In this document: positions 32,874-41,161 of the stretch, in pieces | Layout: every line of letters starts with the position of its first letter | How positions within the stretch are numbered: the stretch's first letter is position 1 | Assembly (NCBI RefSeq): GCF_014640615.1 | Contig: NZ_BMHH01000003.1 | Location: 1 to 64,000 of the forward strand | Reading direction: 5' to 3' | Length of the DNA stretch: 64,000 nt | DNA from: Paramesorhizobium endophyticum | GTDB lineage: Bacteria; Pseudomonadota; Alphaproteobacteria; Rhizobiales; Rhizobiaceae | The notes under the pieces: model-generated | The model's database searches: none | Told to the model about the DNA's origin: nothing | What the model saw: only the letters and a program-made list of their open reading frames with translations | Position numbers and translations under genes: made by a program

Positions 32874-34361
32874 TCACTCCGCCCACTTCACCGCCGTCAA
32901 ATCATTCGCCGGGATGGGGTAGTTCTTCCACATGCCCTCAAGCTTCGCGTCCCATATGCCGATTTTCGGGAACTGCATCAGGAACGCCACCGGTGCGTCA
33001 TCCGCGAGAATCTTCTGCGCCTTTCCATAAAGCGCGTTGCGTTCCGGCCCCGCCTCGGTCGCCGCAATCTCGGTCATCAGCGCCTTGAAGGCCGGGCTGC
33101 GGTAGTTGAAGTAGTAATCGTCGCGGGCGAAAATGTTGAGGTCGTTCGGCTCGGTGTGGGAGATGATGGTGAGGTCGTAATCCTTGCCCTTGAATACCTG
33201 ATCGAGCCATTGCGCCCATTCGATGGGGATGATCTCAGCCTCGATGCCGACCACCTGCAATTGCGCCGCGATAATCTCGCCGCCGCGCCGGGCATAGACC
33301 GGGGGCGGGAGTTTCAGCGTCGTCTTGAAACCGTCCGGAAAGCCGGCCTCGGCGAGAAGCTTCTTCGCCAGGTCGGGATCGTATTTCCGCTCGCCGGTCA
33401 GGTCGACATAGGCCGGATGGTGCGGCGGGAAGAAGGAGCCGATGGCCGTGCCGAAGCCGAACATCGCGCCGTCGATCACCGCCTTGCGGTCGATGGCGTG
33501 GGCGATGGCCTGGCGTACCATGGGGTTGTCGAGGGGCGGGCGGGCATTGTTCTCAGCCATGATGATCTCGCCCTCGGTGGTGCCGATTTCCACCTTGAAG
33601 CGCGGATCGGCTTCGAATTGCGGCACGGCTTCCGGGGCGGGGAAGGACGGGAACGCCTGCACGTCACCGGCCAGCAGGGCGGCAGTTGCGGCGGCGGGGT
33701 CGGGGATGAAGCGGAAGGTCGCCTTGTCGAGCGCGGGTTTCGCGCCCCAGTAATCCGCGTTGCGGGTGAGGGTGATTTGCGATCCCTTGGCCCAATTCTC
33801 AAACTTGAACGGGCCGGTGCCGATGGGCTTTTCCTTGTTGGTGGCGGCGCTCTCGGGGGCAACGATCACCGCATCGCCCCAGCCCATATTATAAAGGAAA
33901 TCGCCGGAAGGCTCCCTAAGCGTGACCTTCACGGTAGCGGGGTCTATGACTTCTACCTTGTCGATGGCGGCGAACAGGCCCTTTTGGGCATTTGTGGAAT
34001 CCGGCGCGCGGGCGCGGTCGAGCGAGAATTTCACATCGCCTGCGTCGAAGTCAGTGCCGTCATGGAATTTGACATTCCGGTGCAGATGGAAAGTGTAGGT
34101 CTTCCGGTCGGGCGAGATGTCCCAGCTCTCGGCCAGCGCAGGCGCAACCGCGCCATCCGGGCCAATGCGGGTGAGCCCTTCGAAGACATTGGCGTAAAGG
34201 ATTTCGTCGATAGCCCCGGCGGCGCTCGCGGTTGGGTCGAGATGCGGCGGCTCCAGCACCATAGCCAGCGTCAGGTCGGAGCGGGCGGCAGCGGTTGCGC
34301 TCGACAGGAGAAACGCGGCCAGCGCGAGAAACGCATATTTGCGGGTGGTTGCTGATATCAT
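32874..34361 (-). CDS. ABC transporter substrate-binding protein (SBP_bac_5, dipeptide type)
   Basis: A 495-residue periplasmic binding protein of cluster C. A signal peptide (KYAFLALAAFLLSSATAAA) is followed by LTLAMVLEPPHLDPTASAAG and YANVFEGLTRIG. The family motif PALAESWDISPDRKTYTFHL and KFHDGTDFDAGDVKFSLDR follow. The ATG at 34361 with GGGGGAG upstream is preferred to an extended start at 34454. Substrate unknown; peptides, opines or similar amines are possible. Confidence 0.92.
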   Translation of the reverse strand: MISATTRKYAFLALAAFLLSSATAAARSDLTLAMVLEPPHLDPTASAAGAIDEILYANVFEGLTRIGPDGAVAPALAESWDISPDRKTYTFHLHRNVKFHDGTDFDAGDVKFSLDRARAPDSTNAQKGLFAAIDKVEVIDPATVKVTLREPSGDFLYNMGWGDAVIVAPESAATNKEKPIGTGPFKFENWAKGSQITLTRNADYWGAKPALDKATFRFIPDPAAATAALLAGDVQAFPSFPAPEAVPQFEADPRFKVEIGTTEGEIIMAENNARPPLDNPMVRQAIAHAIDRKAVIDGAMFGFGTAIGSFFPPHHPAYVDLTGERKYDPDLAKKLLAEAGFPDGFKTTLKLPPPVYARRGGEIIAAQLQVVGIEAEIIPIEWAQWLDQVFKGKDYDLTIISHTEPNDLNIFARDDYYFNYRSPAFKALMTEIAATEAGPERNALYGKAQKILADDAPVAFLMQFPKIGIWDAKLEGMWKNYPIPANDLTAVKWAE

Positions 34362-34405
34362 GATGGCTGCTCCCCCTATAGAATATTTAAACGGAACCAA
34401 CTGTG

Positions 34406-34548
34406 CGCCCTTCACCCTCGTGGTTCGAGGCTCGCTACGCTCACACCTCACCATGAGGGTGAAGGGACCGCAACGTTGCAGTAGCCCTCATCCTGAGGTG
34501 CGACCCTGAGCCTGCCGAAGGGGAGCCTCGAAGGGCGAGGGCGCTTGG
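34406..34548. repeat. Family D paired repeat
   Basis: Two inverted units: CCTTCACCCTCGTGGTTCGA then GGCTCGCTACGCTCACACC, and later CCTCATCCTGAGGTGCGACC ending GGAGCCTCGAAGGGCGAGG. It lies between the binding protein and the acyltransferase gene. The remaining 70 bases hold a short family A fragment (GGGGGGAGATTGGCT near 34599). Confidence 0.8.
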
Positions 34549-34625
34549 CTATTCCGTCACAACAAGAACCGCGCTGGATTGCGCGCAGCCTTACACGAGG
34601 GGGGAGATTGGCTCAACCCTCGCGC

Positions 34626-35549
34626 CTATCCCCAGCGCTTGTGGAACCACATCCACTGGCCGGGATATTCGCGCACCCAGCCTTCCACCGTATCGTTCAG
34701 CAATTGCGCGGTGGCTTCGACGTCGATCTGGCCCTTTTCGTCGCGGGGCAGTTCCATGCGTTCGTGAAGCTCAAGCCGGTAGCGTCCGCCGGGGAGCCGG
34801 ATGCAGCGGGCGGGGTAGACGTCGCAATCGAACTGCCGGGCGAGCTTGGCGAGAAGCGGATTGGTCCGCACCGGACGGCCAAAGAAGGTGGAGGGCACGC
34901 CGCGGCGGAATTTCTGATCCACCAGCATGCCGACATTGCCGCCATCGCCGAGCCCATGGGCGAGGGACCAGGCGGCACCCGCCTTTGATGGCACCAGATG
35001 GCCCATATTGGTGCGCCGCGCCTGCAAGACCTTCTTCGCGATGAAGGGATTGTTGGGCGGGCGGAAGAGGGCGGTGACGTTGAGGCCGAAGGTCGCGGCG
35101 CAGACGGGCAGCAATTCGAAATTGCCGGTGTGGGCGGTGAAAAAGATGTGCGGCTTCTTCTCGTCGCGCAGACGCTCGAATATTTCCCGGCCCTGGACTT
35201 CGATCAGGCCCGGCTCGGTGGCGTCGGGATCGTAGTCGAAAACCGCGTCGAGGAAGATATATTCGGCAAAAAGCCGCGCCATGCCGTCCCACATGTCGCG
35301 GGCGATGGCCTCGATCTCGGCGGGTGTCTTTTCAGGATAGGCGTTTTTCAGATTCTCGACCGCCACGCGATGGCGCGGCACGTAAGGGCCGAGCAGCCGG
35401 CCCGTTCTGGCGGCGAACTCGATGGCGCTGCGGGCGGGCAGAAGGCGCAGCAGGCCAAGCACGGCAAACACCGCCTGCGCCCATAGCCAGTAATTGGCAA
35501 GCCGCAGCTTCTGCCAGTAGCGCCAGAGGATGAGTTTGAGCTTTAGCAT
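34626..35549 (-). CDS. lpxXL: Lipid A very-long-chain acyltransferase (LpxXL, LpxL/HtrB family)
   Basis: A 307-residue lysophospholipid acyltransferase-type enzyme anchored by an N-terminal hydrophobic segment. The catalytic H-x4-E motif is HTGNFE (about residues 139-144), followed by RPPNNPFI and LVDQKFRRGVPSTFFGRP, as in LpxL proteins. As the last gene of the acpXL cluster it is expected to move the very-long-chain hydroxy fatty acid (27-hydroxyoctacosanoate in rhizobia and Brucella) from AcpXL to lipid A. Confidence 0.9.
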   Translation of the reverse strand: MLKLKLILWRYWQKLRLANYWLWAQAVFAVLGLLRLLPARSAIEFAARTGRLLGPYVPRHRVAVENLKNAYPEKTPAEIEAIARDMWDGMARLFAEYIFLDAVFDYDPDATEPGLIEVQGREIFERLRDEKKPHIFFTAHTGNFELLPVCAATFGLNVTALFRPPNNPFIAKKVLQARRTNMGHLVPSKAGAAWSLAHGLGDGGNVGMLVDQKFRRGVPSTFFGRPVRTNPLLAKLARQFDCDVYPARCIRLPGGRYRLELHERMELPRDEKGQIDVEATAQLLNDTVEGWVREYPGQWMWFHKRWG

Positions 35550-35578
35550 GGGGTGCGCGTTTTCTGTCGTTGGCGCTC

Positions 35579-35737
35579 ACCCCCCTCTGCCCTGCCGGGC
35601 ATCTCCCCCACAAGGGGGGAGATTACGCCTTCATGAACGCGCGTCACCAATCGCAAACGTCGCAAGGGGAGAGCAGCGGGCCATGTCAGCCAATCTCCCC
35701 CCTTGTGGGGGAGATGCCCGGCAGGGCAGAGGGGGGT
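35579..35737. repeat. Family A paired inverted repeat
   Basis: A complete 159-bp element between the dehydrogenase and lpxXL genes. The centre holds CCAATCGCAAACGTCGCAAG, a motif that recurs with changes in the other family A centres. Confidence 0.9.
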
Positions 35738-35770
35738 GTTCAACGCTTGACGCAAACCGAAAAGCCCCAC

Positions 35771-36799
35771 TCAATCCACACGCAAAATAATCTTGCCGAA
35801 CACATCCCGGCCTTCCATGCGCTTCAGCGCCGTGTCGATGTCGTCGAAGCCGACGACCGTATCGATTACCGGATGCACAATGCCGCGCGCCATTTTTTGC
35901 ATGGCGTCTGCCATGTTTTCCATGCGGCAGCCGAAGGAGCCGAGCAGTTTCAGCTGCTGCTGGAAGAGCATCATCAGGTTCATATTGGTGGAGACGCCCG
36001 AGGTCGAGCCGCAGGTGACGAGGCGGCCGCCGCGTTTAAGGCTCAGCATGGAGCCGGCCCAGGTGTCCGCGCCGACATGCTCGAATACCACGTCGACGCC
36101 CTTCTTCTTCGTCAGCTTGCGAACGACGCCTTCGAAGCGGTCCTCGCGATAGTTGATGACGTGATCCGCGCCGAGCGCCTTGGCCTTCTCGATCTTGTCG
36201 TCGGAGCCGACCGTGGTGATGACCGTGCAGCCCATCTTCTTGGCAAGCTGGATCGCCGCCGTGCCGATGCCGGAGCCGCCGGCCTGGATGAGGATCGTTT
36301 CGCCGGGCTCCAGCTTGGCATTGTCGAACAGCATGTGTTCGACCGTGCCGAAGGTTACGGGCGCAACCGCCGCGCCGATCTCATCGACGCCGGGAGGGGC
36401 GGGGACGAGCAGGCGGGCGGGGAGATTGACCTTCTCCTGCGCGAAGCCGTCGAGATGGAAGCCGTGGACGCCGGAGACGTGCTCGCAGAGATTGTCGCGG
36501 CCTTCGCGGCAGGGGCGGCAGAGGCCGCAGGTCTGCGCGCCGTAGATCGACACCAGCTGGCCGGGACGGATGCCCGCCACGTTGGGACCGATGGATTCCA
36601 CCACGCCGGAGGCTTCCGCGCCGATCACCAGCGGCATCTTGCGCTTGGCGAAAGCCATGCCGCGCCAGCCCCAGACATCGATATGATTGAGCGCCACCGC
36701 CTTGATGCGCACCGTCACCTCGCCAATGCCGGGGGCGGGGGGCGGGGCGATATCGGTCAGTTCCAGACGGCGGTCTTCGATGAGTTGTAATGCGCGCAT
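35771..36799 (-). CDS. Zinc-type alcohol dehydrogenase / enoyl reductase of the acpXL cluster
   Basis: A 342-residue medium-chain dehydrogenase. The N-terminal GroES-like domain carries structural-zinc cysteines in TCGLCRPCREGRDNLCEH. The NAD(P)-binding motif is QAGGSGIGTAAIQLAKKMG. It ends with VGFDDIDTALKRMEGRDVFG. The corresponding rhizobial gene (adh2XL/fabI2XL) is thought to help make the very-long-chain acyl group. The ATG at 36799 is chosen over 36835 because similarity starts at MRALQL. Confidence 0.85.
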   Translation of the reverse strand: MRALQLIEDRRLELTDIAPPPAPGIGEVTVRIKAVALNHIDVWGWRGMAFAKRKMPLVIGAEASGVVESIGPNVAGIRPGQLVSIYGAQTCGLCRPCREGRDNLCEHVSGVHGFHLDGFAQEKVNLPARLLVPAPPGVDEIGAAVAPVTFGTVEHMLFDNAKLEPGETILIQAGGSGIGTAAIQLAKKMGCTVITTVGSDDKIEKAKALGADHVINYREDRFEGVVRKLTKKKGVDVVFEHVGADTWAGSMLSLKRGGRLVTCGSTSGVSTNMNLMMLFQQQLKLLGSFGCRMENMADAMQKMARGIVHPVIDTVVGFDDIDTALKRMEGRDVFGKIILRVD

Positions 36800-36910
36800 G
36801 AGTCTTTCTTCATTTGAGAAGGGAGTAGGGGGCATGTTGGTTTTCCCTATTCAGCCATTCCCTTATTGCCCCTAGAGTTTGTCAGGACTAGCTTGAAACA
36901 GTGCCTCTTT

Positions 36911-37024
36911 CGCCGTCATTCTCGGGCTTGTCCCGAGAATCTGCCGTGGTTTAATTCGTCAGTACGGTAATCGCTTATCTTTTTCCTTATGGCAGATCCT
37001 CGGGACAAGCCCGAGGATGACGGC
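36911..37024. repeat. Family H inverted-repeat pair
   Basis: Arms CGCCGTCATTCTCGGGCTTG then TCCCGAGAATC, and CAGATCCTCGGGACAAGCCC then GAGGATGACGGC, around 35 AT-rich bases. Located in the 274-base gap between fabF1 and the dehydrogenase gene. Confidence 0.8.
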
Positions 37025-37073
37025 AGGACTATGCACTTTTCTTAACAGCGTTTCAGTTGAGTTCTGACAGATA

Positions 37074-38354
37074 CTAAAGGACCGGTTTCGAGCCCATGAC
37101 AAGGCAGGTGTTCTGGCCGCCGAAGCCGAAGGAGCTGGAGAGCACGGTCGAAACCTGCTGCTCGCGCTTCACATTCGGCACCACGTCGAGCAGGATCGTC
37201 GGGTCGGGATGGTCATAGTTGATGGTTGGCGGCAGCGTGCCGGTCTGGATGGTGAGGAGCGAGAAGGCTGCCTCGATCGCGCCTGCCGCCGTCAGGGTGT
37301 GGCCGATCATCGATTTGTTCGACGATGTGGGGATCGAGCCGATGCGGTCGGCGAAGACGGTGGAAAGCGCCAGATATTCCATCTTGTCGTTTTCGGGCGT
37401 CGAGGTGCCATGGGCGTTGATGTAGTCGATCTCGTCGGTGGTGAGGCCCGCATCGGCGAGCGCCGCCCGCACCGCCCCAATGGCGGGTGAGCCGTCGGGC
37501 TTGGAACGGGTGCGGTGGAAATCGTCGGCCTTCTCGCCGCAGCCGGTGAGGAAGCCGAGGATATCCGCACCGCGGGCGAGGGCGCTTTCGAGCGATTCCA
37601 TCACCAGCGCACCCGCGCCCTCGGCCATGACGAAGCCGTCGCGGTCCTTGGAGAAGGGTTTTGCCGACTTGTGCGCCGGGTCGTTCTGCGTGGAGAGGGC
37701 GGAAAGAAGGGAGAAGCGGATCAGCGCCTCGGCGGAAACCGAGCCGTCCGTGCCGATGGAGAGCACGCGGTCGCTCTCGCCGCGCCGGATCGCTTCGACG
37801 CCCAGCTGGATGGCCGTCGCGCCGGAGGCGCAGGCGGTCGAAAGCGTGATCGGCAGGCCGCGTGTGCCGAATTTGTCGGCGATGCGCTCGGCAATATAGC
37901 CGAACTGGGTGGAGTTGAAGAAATCCCGGTTCGGATTCTTGCGGCAAGCGGCGAGAATCCGTTCATAGCTCGCCTCGCCATCCTCGACCGTGGCGAGGTC
38001 GAGCGCGAAGCGGTCTTTCCAGTCGAGCTCGACCGGCGGAGCGGCGAGGAAGAGGGGGCCGCCAAAATCGCCCACGGACAAGCCGGACTGCGCAATGGCC
38101 TCCTCGGCGGCGAGCGCCGCGAGCTTTTCAGAGAGCGGCACCGCGCCGGCGCTGCTCTCGGGCAGGAAATCGACCGTGCCGGCAATGCGGGTGTTGAGGC
38201 CCTCGGTGGGGAAGCGGGTGATCTCGTGGATGCCGGAGCGCCCGCCGGTGAGCGCCGCCCAATTGTCTGCCTTGCCCTGCCCGAGCGAGGAGACAATGCC
38301 GATGCCGGTTACGGCAACGATCGGACGGCCAAGATGATCGGTATATTTCGCCAT
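37074..38354 (-). CDS. fabF1XL: Beta-ketoacyl-ACP synthase (FabF1XL) with full catalytic triad
   Basis: A 426-residue KAS II-type condensing enzyme. The catalytic Cys175 (STACASG), His315 (YINAHGTST) and His352 (MIGHTLTAAG) are all present, with the C-terminal GFGGQNTCLV. It begins 12 bases after fabF2 and should elongate the acyl chain on AcpXL towards C28. Confidence 0.93.
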   Translation of the reverse strand: MAKYTDHLGRPIVAVTGIGIVSSLGQGKADNWAALTGGRSGIHEITRFPTEGLNTRIAGTVDFLPESSAGAVPLSEKLAALAAEEAIAQSGLSVGDFGGPLFLAAPPVELDWKDRFALDLATVEDGEASYERILAACRKNPNRDFFNSTQFGYIAERIADKFGTRGLPITLSTACASGATAIQLGVEAIRRGESDRVLSIGTDGSVSAEALIRFSLLSALSTQNDPAHKSAKPFSKDRDGFVMAEGAGALVMESLESALARGADILGFLTGCGEKADDFHRTRSKPDGSPAIGAVRAALADAGLTTDEIDYINAHGTSTPENDKMEYLALSTVFADRIGSIPTSSNKSMIGHTLTAAGAIEAAFSLLTIQTGTLPPTINYDHPDPTILLDVVPNVKREQQVSTVLSSSFGFGGQNTCLVMGSKPVL

Positions 38355-38366
38355 CTGCTTTCTCCC

Positions 38367-39548
38367 TCAAGCTTTCACAAGACGAGCCGCACCCTCGGCG
38401 CGGGTAACGCCGATGGTGGTGGCGATGGCGGCGGTCAGGGGCTGGTCCAGCGGCTTTTCGCTCGTCTCCAGCGGGCCGAAGGCCTCGCCTTTGGAAATGC
38501 TGAGCGCAGCCAGCGCAACCGCGAGCGGGAACTGCGCCTCGCGCAAATGGCCGGTGATGCCGGAAATGCCGCGAATGGCGGCGCCGGGGAGGGCGTCGAG
38601 CGCCGCCTTTTCCGCTGATGTCGGTTCATGCGCGCCGGATGCGCCGGAAACGATGAAGGGAGCTTCGCTGCCACCCGCCACCTTTTTCAGCATCTCGCCA
38701 ATGGCCCCAGCCAGGTCGTCGCGACCGCGGCGAATCTGCCCGCAGGCAATTTGCTCGATTTCGGCATAGGCGCGCGCGCCGCGCTTGCCGGCATGTCCGG
38801 CACTTTCCAACACGAGAAACACGCCGCCCGATCCCGAGACGAGCCCGCCGCCCATGCTCCCCTGGCGCTGCCAGAGCGGGGACCAGCCATCGGATTTCAA
38901 GTATCCGCCAAGCTCGTGGCCCAGCAGCATGTTCCAATGTTCCGCATTATAGGAACTGCCTACCAGCATATGGGTGCTCTGGCCGGAGCGGATGCGGGCG
39001 GCGGCGGTCTCGATAGCGGAAATGCCGGAGGCTTCCTCACCCATGAAGGTGCGGGACGAACCCGTCACCTTATGGACGATGGAGATGTTGCCTGCGGCCA
39101 GATTGGACAATTGCGCCAGAAACAGCGTCGGGCGAAGCTCGGTGGAGAGCCTCTGGTTCAGCATCACGTCGCGGTCGTTGCTGGTGCGGCCCTCGGCGAG
39201 GATCAGCGTATCGACGGCGACGTCGCGCTCGCCGCCGCCGGCTGCCACAACCATGTCCATGGTCGCGCAGAGCGCCTCATCGTCCTTGATGCCCGCATCC
39301 TGGAGCGCGAGGCCCGCCGCATAGGTTCCCAGCCGCTGCCAGGTTTCCATCTGGCGCTGGTCGCTGCGCTTGGGGATCTGCAGGTTCCAGTCCACCTCGC
39401 CCAGCGGATGCACGGTGTAGGGCGCGAAGCGCGTGGCATCGAGCTTCGGCTCCGGCTTGCCGGTGAGCGCGTTCCAGTGGGCATCGGGGCCTTCGCCCAG
39501 AGAGGAGACGATGCCGATGCCGGTGATGAGGACTCTGTTATTCTGCAT
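38367..39548 (-). CDS. fabF2XL: Beta-ketoacyl-ACP synthase-like FabF2XL lacking the catalytic Cys
   Basis: A 393-residue thiolase-fold protein of the KAS family. Aligned by hand with its neighbour, the nucleophile position is Glu172 (MGEEASG instead of TACASG) and the first His is Ser304 (SGASGAHEP instead of INAHGTSTP). The second His is kept (His334, ITGHLREA). This pattern resembles chain-length factors (KS-beta) of type II polyketide synthases. It probably pairs with FabF1. The ATG at 39548 is preferred over 39575, which would add repeat-derived residues. A family G palindrome lies between it and acpXL. Confidence 0.9.
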   Translation of the reverse strand: MQNNRVLITGIGIVSSLGEGPDAHWNALTGKPEPKLDATRFAPYTVHPLGEVDWNLQIPKRSDQRQMETWQRLGTYAAGLALQDAGIKDDEALCATMDMVVAAGGGERDVAVDTLILAEGRTSNDRDVMLNQRLSTELRPTLFLAQLSNLAAGNISIVHKVTGSSRTFMGEEASGISAIETAAARIRSGQSTHMLVGSSYNAEHWNMLLGHELGGYLKSDGWSPLWQRQGSMGGGLVSGSGGVFLVLESAGHAGKRGARAYAEIEQIACGQIRRGRDDLAGAIGEMLKKVAGGSEAPFIVSGASGAHEPTSAEKAALDALPGAAIRGISGITGHLREAQFPLAVALAALSISKGEAFGPLETSEKPLDQPLTAAIATTIGVTRAEGAARLVKA

Positions 39549-39571
39549 GTTTCCCGAGCTTTTTAGTGGTC

Positions 39572-39614
39572 GCATGATCTTATCCGAAAAGTCTGCAACT
39601 TTTCGGGACCAAGC
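39572..39614. repeat. Family G palindrome between acpXL and fabF2XL
   Basis: GCATGATCTTATCCGAAAAG then TCTGCAACTTTTCGGGACC. The right outer arm is altered (ACCAAGC). In other rhizobia a fabZ-like gene sits at this place. Confidence 0.88.
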
Positions 39615-39619
39615 TCCGG

Positions 39620-39901
39620 TCAGGCCTTCTTGGCGGCGACCAACTCATCGATCTTGGCGCAGAGATTCTTGAGGACGAAATATTCCTCGGTCGGAACCTT
39701 GCCTTCGTTGACTTCCTGCGTCCACTTCTCGAGCGGGATCTTGATGCCGAACGCCTTGTCGATGGCGAAGACGATGTCGAGGAAGTCGAGGCTGTCGATG
39801 CCGAGATCATCGATCGTATGGCTTTCCGGCGTGATCGTGTCGCGATCGATCTCGCTGGTTTCGGAAATGATGTCGGCGACTTTGTCGAAGGTGGAGGACA
39901 C
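39620..39901 (-). CDS. acpXL: Acyl carrier protein for very-long-chain acyl groups
   Basis: A 93-residue specialised acyl carrier protein. The phosphopantetheine site is Ser37 in [13 protein letters not shown]. It differs from housekeeping AcpP by its length and by the [15 protein letters not shown] region typical of AcpXL. The GTG at 39901 ([10 protein letters not shown]) is the start because the known AcpXL proteins begin there and AGGA lies upstream; the frame is open to 39952. First gene of the lipid A long-chain cluster. The promoter should lie in the 208-base gap to the divergent permease. Confidence 0.95.
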   Translation of the reverse strand: MSSTFDKVADIISETSEIDRDTITPESHTIDDLGIDSLDFLDIVFAIDKAFGIKIPLEKWTQEVNEGKVPTEEYFVLKNLCAKIDELVAAKKA

Positions 39902-40109
39902 TATAGCAAATCCTTTTGGCTCAAGCCCTTCAGAGGCGTCTTTTGTAATCAATCGGCGCGTGTCTAGCGTTTTTCTTGGCTGAGGGAAAGATGTGAAAGG
40001 CGATAGGGGGCTTCGCGCATCGCACCCTATGCGCGATGAGTAAAGCGTTTGCTAAAATTCCCCCTCGTTTCCCGTTGCATCCGGCCCGGCCAAATTCTAT
40101 TGCGGGGAT

Positions 40110-41066
40110 ATGGGACTCGCCGGCACGATATTCATCATCTTCGCCATCATTTTTATCGGCTATGCGGCGGCGCGGTTCCGCGTGCTTTCCGAGGCGGCGG
40201 GGGACGGGCTTTCGGAATTCGTTTTCGTCATTTCCACGCCGCTCCTTCTCTTCCGCACCACAAGCACGGCGGATTTTCACGGCAGCGCCCCATGGGCATT
40301 GTGGGTCGCCTATTTCTCCGGCGTGGTGGGAACGTGGCTGGTGTCGCATGGGGCCGTCCGCTCGCTCTTCGGGCGCGACCGGCGGGCGGGCGTGGTGGCG
40401 GGCGTCTCGGGCGCATTCTCCAATCTCGTCTATCTCGGCCTGCCGCTGATGCTGGGCGTGTTCGGGCATGACGGGGTGACGACCATCTCGCTCATTATCT
40501 CCATCCACATGCCATCAATGATGGCCGCCTCCATCGCGCTCAACGAATGGGCCACGCGGCGCGACGGGGTGGCGCAGGGCGAGACGAGCCTTGCGGCGAC
40601 GGTCACGACATTTTTCAAGAGCCTGCTGCGCAATCCGCTGGTGGTCGGCATACTCGCGGGCTGGGCGTGGCGCTTGACGGGCCTCGCCATGCCGGAATTC
40701 GGCGCGAAGCTTATTGACATGCTGGCGGGCGTCGCAGGTCCGCTGGCGCTCTTCGCCATGGGCATGGGGCTGAAGAAATTCGGCATTTCCGGCAATGTCC
40801 GCGCCGCCTGCCTCGTCGCGACACTGAAGCTCATGCTGATGCCCGCCATCGTGCTGGCGGTTGCCTATATGCTGCAACTGCCACCGCTGACCGCGAAGAT
40901 CGCCGTCACCGCCGCCGCGCTTCCCTCGGGGATCAACTCCTACCTCATTGCCACGCGGTTCGGAACGGGGCAGGCGCTCGCCTCCACTTCCATGGTGATC
41001 GCGACAGGCGTTTCGGCGCTGACGCTCGGCCTGTGGATTTCAATTGCAGAGCACATTTTTGGTTGA
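40110..41066 (+). CDS. AEC-family (auxin efflux carrier-like) transporter
   Basis: A 318-residue membrane protein with about ten hydrophobic segments arranged as two halves joined by a loop near residue 155-175. Family features: LSEFVFVISTPLLLFRTT near residue 35, GAFSNLVYLGLPLMLGVFG, and the C-terminal TAAALPSGINSYLIATRFG. Members export or import organic acids such as malate or malonate; the substrate cannot be assigned here. Divergent from acpXL. Confidence 0.88.
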   Translation: MGLAGTIFIIFAIIFIGYAAARFRVLSEAAGDGLSEFVFVISTPLLLFRTTSTADFHGSAPWALWVAYFSGVVGTWLVSHGAVRSLFGRDRRAGVVAGVSGAFSNLVYLGLPLMLGVFGHDGVTTISLIISIHMPSMMAASIALNEWATRRDGVAQGETSLAATVTTFFKSLLRNPLVVGILAGWAWRLTGLAMPEFGAKLIDMLAGVAGPLALFAMGMGLKKFGISGNVRAACLVATLKLMLMPAIVLAVAYMLQLPPLTAKIAVTAAALPSGINSYLIATRFGTGQALASTSMVIATGVSALTLGLWISIAEHIFG

Positions 41067-41161
41067 TGCAATTATAAATTGATATTCTGCGTAAATATCA
41101 CTTTAAGGTTGTGAAGACTATATTGCCTCCCGCGGCCTGACGCCCTAACGGAGGAATGACC

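Noticed and set aside
34406-34548. tRNA-like GGTTCGAGGCTC sequence
   Set aside because: The T-loop-like string belongs to the family D repeat; no acceptor stem or anticodon arm can be formed around it.
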